Shown in pieces: positions 1 to 5,700 of a stretch of 10,178 nt of DNA. Below the pieces are notes generated by a model, which saw nothing but the letters and a program-made list of their open reading frames with translations, was not told where the DNA came from and ran no database searches. The stretch lies in the NCBI GenBank assembly GCA_964352905.1, contig CAYGTS010000098.1, positions 1 to 10,178 of the forward strand. The letters are read 5' to 3'. Numbering within the stretch: the first letter of the stretch is position 1; each line of letters begins with the position of its first letter. The stretch is from CAYGTS01 sp964352905 (GTDB taxonomy: Bacteria; Pseudomonadota; Gammaproteobacteria; JAHCLG01). A program made the position numbers and the translations under genes.

Positions 1-88
1 ACGGTATAGCTCTATCTTATGTCATTTTTTTCTACAGTTTTAGGGACCTATATTACGCCCGGGGTAGCACAAAGTTTTGTCGCACGCG
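1..88. other. Short region downstream of MFS gene
   Basis: This sequence follows the MFS stop (TAG, 89-91). I see no ORF and no convincing terminator. There is only a weak ACAAA/TTTGT dyad at about 69-80 without a following U-tract on the minus strand. It may belong to the next gene's flank. Confidence 0.4.
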
Positions 89-1552
89 CTAAGAAGCAAA
101 CTGAGGCATTGGTTCAAACTTCATACACTTAGTAGCTAGTGCTACTAAAGCATAAGTAACAATGCAATATGCCATTACATGTTGAAATGAGCTAATATAA
201 TTGCTAAAAGTAATATAACGATCAGCAACACCTGAGAAGAAAATTTGAGAAACCATTGCTACCCCAAAAGCACCACCAATCTGTTGCATGGTTTGTAGCA
301 CGCCAGCCCCAGCACCAGCTTCGTGGAGTGGAACAGTCCTTAATACAGATTGAAACAACGTGGCAATAATCAGGCCGCCACCTAAGCCATTCACAAACAA
401 TGGTAATAACAAACCTTTTTGCAATAAACTTGCTGACAAAAACTCAACCAACAACCACATCGCGATACAAGAACTTGCACTAAATGTTACCCCCAAAAAT
501 AGTTTAAACCTCAAGCTTTTTAACCTACCTGTTATTCTAGAGGCAACTAAAATACCAATCGGAAAAGCAGAAGTTGTTAGACCGGTTAAAAAGGGTGAAA
601 AATGCAATCCTTGTTGCAAAAAAAATACAAAGACAAAAAAGAAGCCTTGAAGTGATGAATAGAAAGCCATTATCGCAGCCACACCCAAAATATAGTCTTG
701 CTGGCGTATGATATGCATGGGTAATAACGTTGTTTTTCCACGAGCTAAACGCGTATTAGAATATTTAATCAAAACAAGACTAAGCGGGAAAAATGCCGCC
801 ATGAGTAAGAGGCACCAAGCAGGCCAATCATATGCAGCACCTTCTGTGAGAGGATATACTAACGCAAATAGCGTTAACGCCAATAACAAAATACCAAACC
901 AATCTTGATCGATCTTTTTAACAATCTTTTGCTTTGAATTAGGCACTCTAACTCTCGCAGTAAGAACAATGAGTAATCCAATCGGAATATTAATATAAAA
1001 AATAGAACGCCAACCAAAATTGAATAAATTTAGTTTTATTAAAATTCCACTTGCAAGCGGACCGGCAATTGCCGCTAATCCTGCTATTAAACCAAACAAG
1101 GAAAATGGTTTGGCTCTCTCTTTGGGTTCAAACATCGATTGGGCAATGGCCATGACTTGTGGTGAAATCATAGCTGCAGCAAATCCTTGTAACCCCCTCA
1201 ACAGAATCAAGCCGTTAATACTGTTTATTGTTCCACACAAAAAAGAAACGACGGTAAAAACAAGAACCCCAATTATAAATAATCGTTTTCGACCCAAACT
1301 ATCACCAAATCGTCCCATGGGCAATAAAGCTAACGCGTAAACTAAAAGATAGGCAGTGACCAGCCACTGAACATCTGCAGCTTTTACTGCAAAGTCGTGT
1401 TGAAGATTTGGCAGCGCAACGTTAACAATGTTCACGTCAAAAAAAACTAAAAAATTCGCTGCTAGCAAAATAAACATAGCCGTCCATTTATACTTGTAAG
1501 CAAATAATGCATTCTGAGGAGAGGTTGGTTTAACTATATTATCGAGGGCCAT
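89..1552 (-). CDS. MFS exporter, DHA2 (EmrB/QacA) type, 14 TM
   Basis: This is a 487-aa inner-membrane protein of the major facilitator superfamily, probably a proton-driven drug or metabolite exporter. The sequence is strongly hydrophobic, with alternating segments consistent with 14 helices. TM1 carries FFDVNIVNVALP with Asp39, the usual DHA2 position. Loop 2-3 carries motif A (G80 R81 F82 G83 D84 to G87 R88 K89 R90). Motif C-like GPLASG lies at 164-169. The block GWRSIFYINIPIG at 180-192 and the Gly-rich GAGAGVLQTMQQIGGAFG near 413-430 are both typical of DHA2 proteins. Length matches the family. The ATG start is supported by AAGGA at 1561-1565 with an 8-nt spacer. It is the last gene of the same-strand series, separated from the hydrolase by 243 bp that contain a repeat element. 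I infer that it exports the NRPS product; the sequence alone cannot show the substrate. Confidence 0.93.
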   Translation of the reverse strand: MALDNIVKPTSPQNALFAYKYKWTAMFILLAANFLVFFDVNIVNVALPNLQHDFAVKAADVQWLVTAYLLVYALALLPMGRFGDSLGRKRLFIIGVLVFTVVSFLCGTINSINGLILLRGLQGFAAAMISPQVMAIAQSMFEPKERAKPFSLFGLIAGLAAIAGPLASGILIKLNLFNFGWRSIFYINIPIGLLIVLTARVRVPNSKQKIVKKIDQDWFGILLLALTLFALVYPLTEGAAYDWPAWCLLLMAAFFPLSLVLIKYSNTRLARGKTTLLPMHIIRQQDYILGVAAIMAFYSSLQGFFFVFVFFLQQGLHFSPFLTGLTTSAFPIGILVASRITGRLKSLRFKLFLGVTFSASSCIAMWLLVEFLSASLLQKGLLLPLFVNGLGGGLIIATLFQSVLRTVPLHEAGAGAGVLQTMQQIGGAFGVAMVSQIFFSGVADRYITFSNYISSFQHVMAYCIVTYALVALATKCMKFEPMPQFAS

Positions 1553-1560
1553 CGTAATCT

Positions 1561-1565
1561 TCCTT
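1561..1565 (-). promoter_or_regulatory. Ribosome binding site of MFS gene
   Basis: AAGGA on the minus strand sits 8 nt before the ATG at 1552-1550 and supports that start. I could not find a convincing -35/-10 pair between here and the repeat element at 1646. It is therefore open whether this gene has its own promoter or is reached by read-through from the NRPS operon. Confidence 0.65.
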
Positions 1566-1645
1566 ATTGATTGAGAATGTTATGCACTAGCATACAACAG
1601 CTGTGTTCGTGTATCTATTCAGCAAATTTTAGTCGAATTTACTGA

Positions 1646-1765
1646 GAACGTTCAGATTTGGCGATAAAAACAGCGAAAATATTTTTGAGAAAGCGCAGTT
1701 TATGAGTTATAAATGAGCATTTCGATAAAAGATTTTCGCTGTTTTTAGCCCAAATATGAACGTTC
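1646..1765. repeat. 120-bp MITE-like near-palindromic element
   Basis: The left arm is 1646-1680 (begins GAACGTTCAGATTTGG) and the right arm is 1732-1765 (ends CAAATATGAACGTTC). Read as reverse complements, the arms match at 31 of 35 aligned columns with one single-base gap, and enclose a 51-nt centre. Each arm ends in the perfect 8-bp palindrome GAACGTTC. The first 15 bases of the left arm recur identically at 10164-10178. No ORF lies inside and no clear target-site duplication is visible. The size, inverted ends and recurrence suggest a non-autonomous mobile or dispersed repeat. As RNA it would form a long hairpin after the hydrolase stop, but no U-tract follows on the minus strand, so it is not a standard intrinsic terminator. 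The hairpin could still affect mRNA stability or read-through into the MFS gene. Confidence 0.75.
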
Positions 1766-1795
1766 CCGTCTACTTGGTGAATAGTTACGTGTTCG

Positions 1796-2722
1796 TTATA
1801 TAACATTACCAGACGATATAAGCAAGTTCGAACGTAAAATATCAGTTATCTGCAAAGGTTGATTAAACAACTGCAAATGTCCTCCTTCTGGTAATAAGTG
1901 GAGATTTATCTGATCGCAAAATTTCTTTTCTAACTGAACTGCCTCCGAGTAATGACTATAAGTATCATCTTTACAATGAATAATAAGCACCCGATTATTG
2001 TTAATAACATCTTTGACTTGTTGATTAACAATTAATTTATTCTCTTCGTAGGCGCGCATATACTTAGAAAATCGACACGTCATTTCTACGCTTGATAAAT
2101 GCATCATAGTAAACTTTTCTGCAGCAATTACCTCAGTCAATTTTTGATCTCTATATTTATCTAGTATAACAGACAACTTTTCAGCATATCCCGCACCTTT
2201 TTCTGCAATTTGCAAATAGATGGGTAAAGCACATCGCTCAAATTCAGATTCAAGCAAAGAAAAACCCAGTCCCGCCGGAGCTATCCACGATACAGTGTGC
2301 GGATTAACATCATGATGAAACAATGTATAAACCAATAGTTGAGCTGCTTGGCACCACCCAACAAAATGGAACTGTTCAAATTGTTCTTGGTCTAAGATGT
2401 TGAGAAAATAGTTTGCTTGCGTTGCTAAACTTAAGTCATCTTCAGACATTTTGACAGCAAAATCAGGACAACCCTTTGACTCCCAGGATAAGACATAAAA
2501 ATATCGAGACAAGCTCTTTGCCAAGCGTGACAATAACAAAAATGACATCCCATAAGGAGGTAGTAATACCAACTTTTCTGATTTTGGATCACCTAGTTTG
2601 AATAGGTTGATTTTCTCTCCGTCTCTACTAACATATGTTGATAAAGTCACCTCTGCTAGTGCTTCATCCAAAAAATTAAGAGCCAAGTTTGTAAAATAAT
2701 TTGGAAGTATTGCATTTTTCAT
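1796..2722 (-). CDS. Alpha/beta-hydrolase with Cys nucleophile (putative acyl/aminoacyl transferase or type II TE)
   Basis: This is a 308-aa cytoplasmic alpha/beta-hydrolase-fold protein. The oxyanion-side motif LLPPYG is at 53-58. The nucleophile elbow is G122-W-C124-Q-A126, so Cys replaces the usual Ser (codon TGC). The acid is Asp252 or Asp253 in HCKDDTYS, and the base is His282 in EGGHLQLF. A lid-like helical stretch lies at about 155-235. The ATG overlaps the NRPS stop in an ATGA junction. A GAGGA at 2738-2742 is too far away (15 nt) for normal spacing, so translation probably depends on coupling to the NRPS. Known standalone Cys alpha/beta-hydrolases in NRPS loci include SyrC and CmaE, which move aminoacyl groups between carrier proteins; PHA synthases also use GxCxG. 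From context I infer acyl shuttling or editing. A plain hydrolase remains possible. Confidence 0.85.
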   Translation of the reverse strand: MKNAILPNYFTNLALNFLDEALAEVTLSTYVSRDGEKINLFKLGDPKSEKLVLLPPYGMSFLLLSRLAKSLSRYFYVLSWESKGCPDFAVKMSEDDLSLATQANYFLNILDQEQFEQFHFVGWCQAAQLLVYTLFHHDVNPHTVSWIAPAGLGFSLLESEFERCALPIYLQIAEKGAGYAEKLSVILDKYRDQKLTEVIAAEKFTMMHLSSVEMTCRFSKYMRAYEENKLIVNQQVKDVINNNRVLIIHCKDDTYSHYSEAVQLEKKFCDQINLHLLPEGGHLQLFNQPLQITDILRSNLLISSGNVI

Positions 2723-5700
2723 AAAATCTGTTGAATATCCTCTTTCATAACGTGCCCCAATTTTTTTGCTTTCTCTTTTTGAAGCAAAACGGAATAATGA
2801 TTCCCCTCCAATTTGCGTATATTTTTGGCATTAACGCATTGAATAAGTTGGTTACTTTCGAATGGTAGTAAATTATCTTTTGCCAAATATAAGAAAGTGT
2901 TTTCACCTATTACTACAGGCTCGTAACCTGATAACAGTGATAAATAATATTTAGTTACATCAAGGCCTGATAACAAATCATTAACAACTGTATAATTAGC
3001 ATTAATCTTTAAGTAACTCAGAATGACTTTAGTCGCTTGTTGTTTTTGATCGGAATCAAAAACAGCCTCTGTCCAATTTTTCGAATTCAGCAAGTCTATC
3101 AGATCATTAATTTCAGCATTTGAAAATTCTTGCTTACGAAGGCTAGCAATAATATTTAAAATGGTAATAAATGTTAACCTATTATCTTGTTTCGCTTGTA
3201 CCGAAATAAATTTGGAATCAATTAATCCAATGTAATCGATTGTACAGTGGCGCTTTTCCAATTCACTTGCAATTGCCATAGCCAACAAGCCGCCGGAAGA
3301 CCATCCGACAAATCGATAAGAACCCCTTGTTTGATACGCTTGTATTTCATCACAGTAAATATTAACTAATTCACTCCATGGTAAATGATACTGACTAGGA
3401 GGAATAATACCATAAATATTTGCTATTTCACTGAGCGTATTAGCTAATTCTAGATAATGAAATATTTGACCGCCAATAGGATGAACGCAAAATATATGAT
3501 CAGCATGATAACGATTTTCAATGGGTATAATAATCGAAACATCGTTTGATAAAACAATATTCGGTGAATCAATAATGTGTTGCGATAATTTCATTGCAGT
3601 TGGCTTTGCAAAAAAGTCGATTAAGGAAATATTGCTACTAAATGTCGTATTAATTTTAGAAATCAACTTTGCCGCATTGAGCGAATGCCCGCCCAGATTA
3701 AAGAAGTTATCATGGCGTCCTACTGTTGCAACTGACAATAAATCACTAAACATTCCTGTTATAACTCTTTCCACATCGCCTCGTGGCGCTTCATATTCAG
3801 TTTGATTCACTGAAATATCAGGCTCTGGCAAACTCAATCGATCCAATTTCCCATTCGGTAAACGCGGTAAATTTTCCAATACACTGTATAGCGTTGGTTG
3901 CATATAAGTCGGCAAACACGCTGACACTCGAGCACGTAATGCCGATAAATCAAACCTTTCTTTATCCACTACCAAATACGCTACTAAATGCGTTTGAGAT
4001 ACACCGCTTACTACCGCTTGCTCTATCATCGCTTCAGCATTTAATACCGACTCAACTTGTCGAACATCAACTCGATAACCCCGGATCTTAACTTCAAAAT
4101 CTTGACGTCCTATAAACTCCAACTCTCCATTCGCCAAACATCGCACCCTATCCCCTGTGCGATAAAATCGACCACCAGCCTCAACACTATAGGGATCCGC
4201 TATAAAACGCTCCGCCGTTAAACCCGGCCTTCTCCAATAACCACGAGACAAGCCTACACTTTCAACATACAATTCTCCTTCAACACCCAAGGGTACTTGC
4301 CGTAAATCCTCATCTAAAATATACACCCGGGTATTTTGGATTGGCCTACCTATCGGGGCAAATAAGACTTTTTCATTGCTTGAAAATTCCAATGCCGCAT
4401 AATACGTCACATCGTTGAGCTCAGTACAACCATAGTTATTCCATAATGCCGCTTTCCCTATGCTTTGCTTTAACTGCAAACACAACTCCCTCGGTAATGC
4501 CTCTCCCGCTGTCACAATATGACGCAATGACTGCAAACGCTTCGTCGCATTCGACTCAGATAATAGCGATTGCAAATGGGAAGGGAGTAAATATACGCGG
4601 CTTACTTGCCATTCTTCAATAATCCTTTGCAGCATTTCATTATCTCTAACCAATTTGTCTTCAACCATCACTTGAAGCCAACCTGATAACACACTACTCA
4701 GTATTTCTTTCAGGGATACCACAAAGTTGAGTGCCGTTTTTTGCAGCACCACCGGCTTTGCTTCTGTCTCAAAATAATCCCATATCCCCGATAAACAATT
4801 TTGAAGTTGACCATAGCTCACCATCACGCCTTTGGGCTTGCCTGTCGAACCTGAGGTGTAGGCAATACATGCCAGCTGGCTCGGTTTCACACTATACGAG
4901 TCAATTAAATCAAACTTTTCTGCTGCTTGACTTAATTCAGATGTTGTCACATCAATCCAACAACTCTCGCTCATTGCTACTTCAAATGACGCAGGCATGC
5001 TACCTTGACCTAAAACAACATTTGCCTTCACATCACACAATATGTCGCTTAAATACGCTAATGGGTAACTCTTATCGAGAGGAACATAGCATGCACCCAA
5101 TTTCAAAATGGATAACAATGAGATTAGCAGGCTTTCACTACGATCACACCAAACGCCAACGATTGATTCAGCACCAATTTGTTTTGCTTTTAAACGCCTT
5201 GTCAGTAAATTCACCCGCTGTTGCAATTCCTCATATGTCAGGCTTTTCTGCTCTAGATCAGCACTACCTTGCACTCCTCCTCGTACGCTAACACAGGCCA
5301 ACTCCTTTGCATGCTTTAATACTTGTTGGTCAAATAGCTCGCCTAAGTTAACTCTAGCCAATAACGATCTCTCCGTCATATTCAGCTTTGCCAAAATATC
5401 ACGCTCATGCGGTGTTAGTTTTACAATGTCTCGCAGTCGTGCCTTGGGTTGCGTTAATAAAGTTTTTAGTATCATCTGATGATGGGTAATTAATTGCTTA
5501 ATCGTCTCTTCTGAAAATAAATTCGATGCGTACTCAAGCATTAATTCTAGATAATTACCATCTCCGTAAAACTGCCAATCGAGTTCGTTGGGGGTGGTTT
5601 TAGTCGTTGCGATTGCAGTTTTTTCAATTTGTGGTTCGGTATACCACTTTCTCACATCGTCAGTCATTGGAAAGTTTTGATGGCGAATGATAATAGGCAC

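Noticed and set aside
360..1340. Three plus-strand open frames opposite the MFS gene
   Set aside because: They are antisense to a well-supported transporter. Their Asn/Lys/Pro-rich composition reflects the complement of hydrophobic codons.
1646..1765. Reading the inverted repeat as a standard intrinsic terminator of the NRPS operon
   Set aside because: The arms are far longer than a usual terminator stem, the 51-nt loop is large, no U-tract follows on the minus strand, and one end is repeated elsewhere.
4731..5291. 186-aa plus-strand open frame opposite the A2/C region
   Set aside because: It lies antisense to strongly conserved NRPS domains, has a low-complexity composition and no recognisable motif. 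It is a shadow of the real gene.
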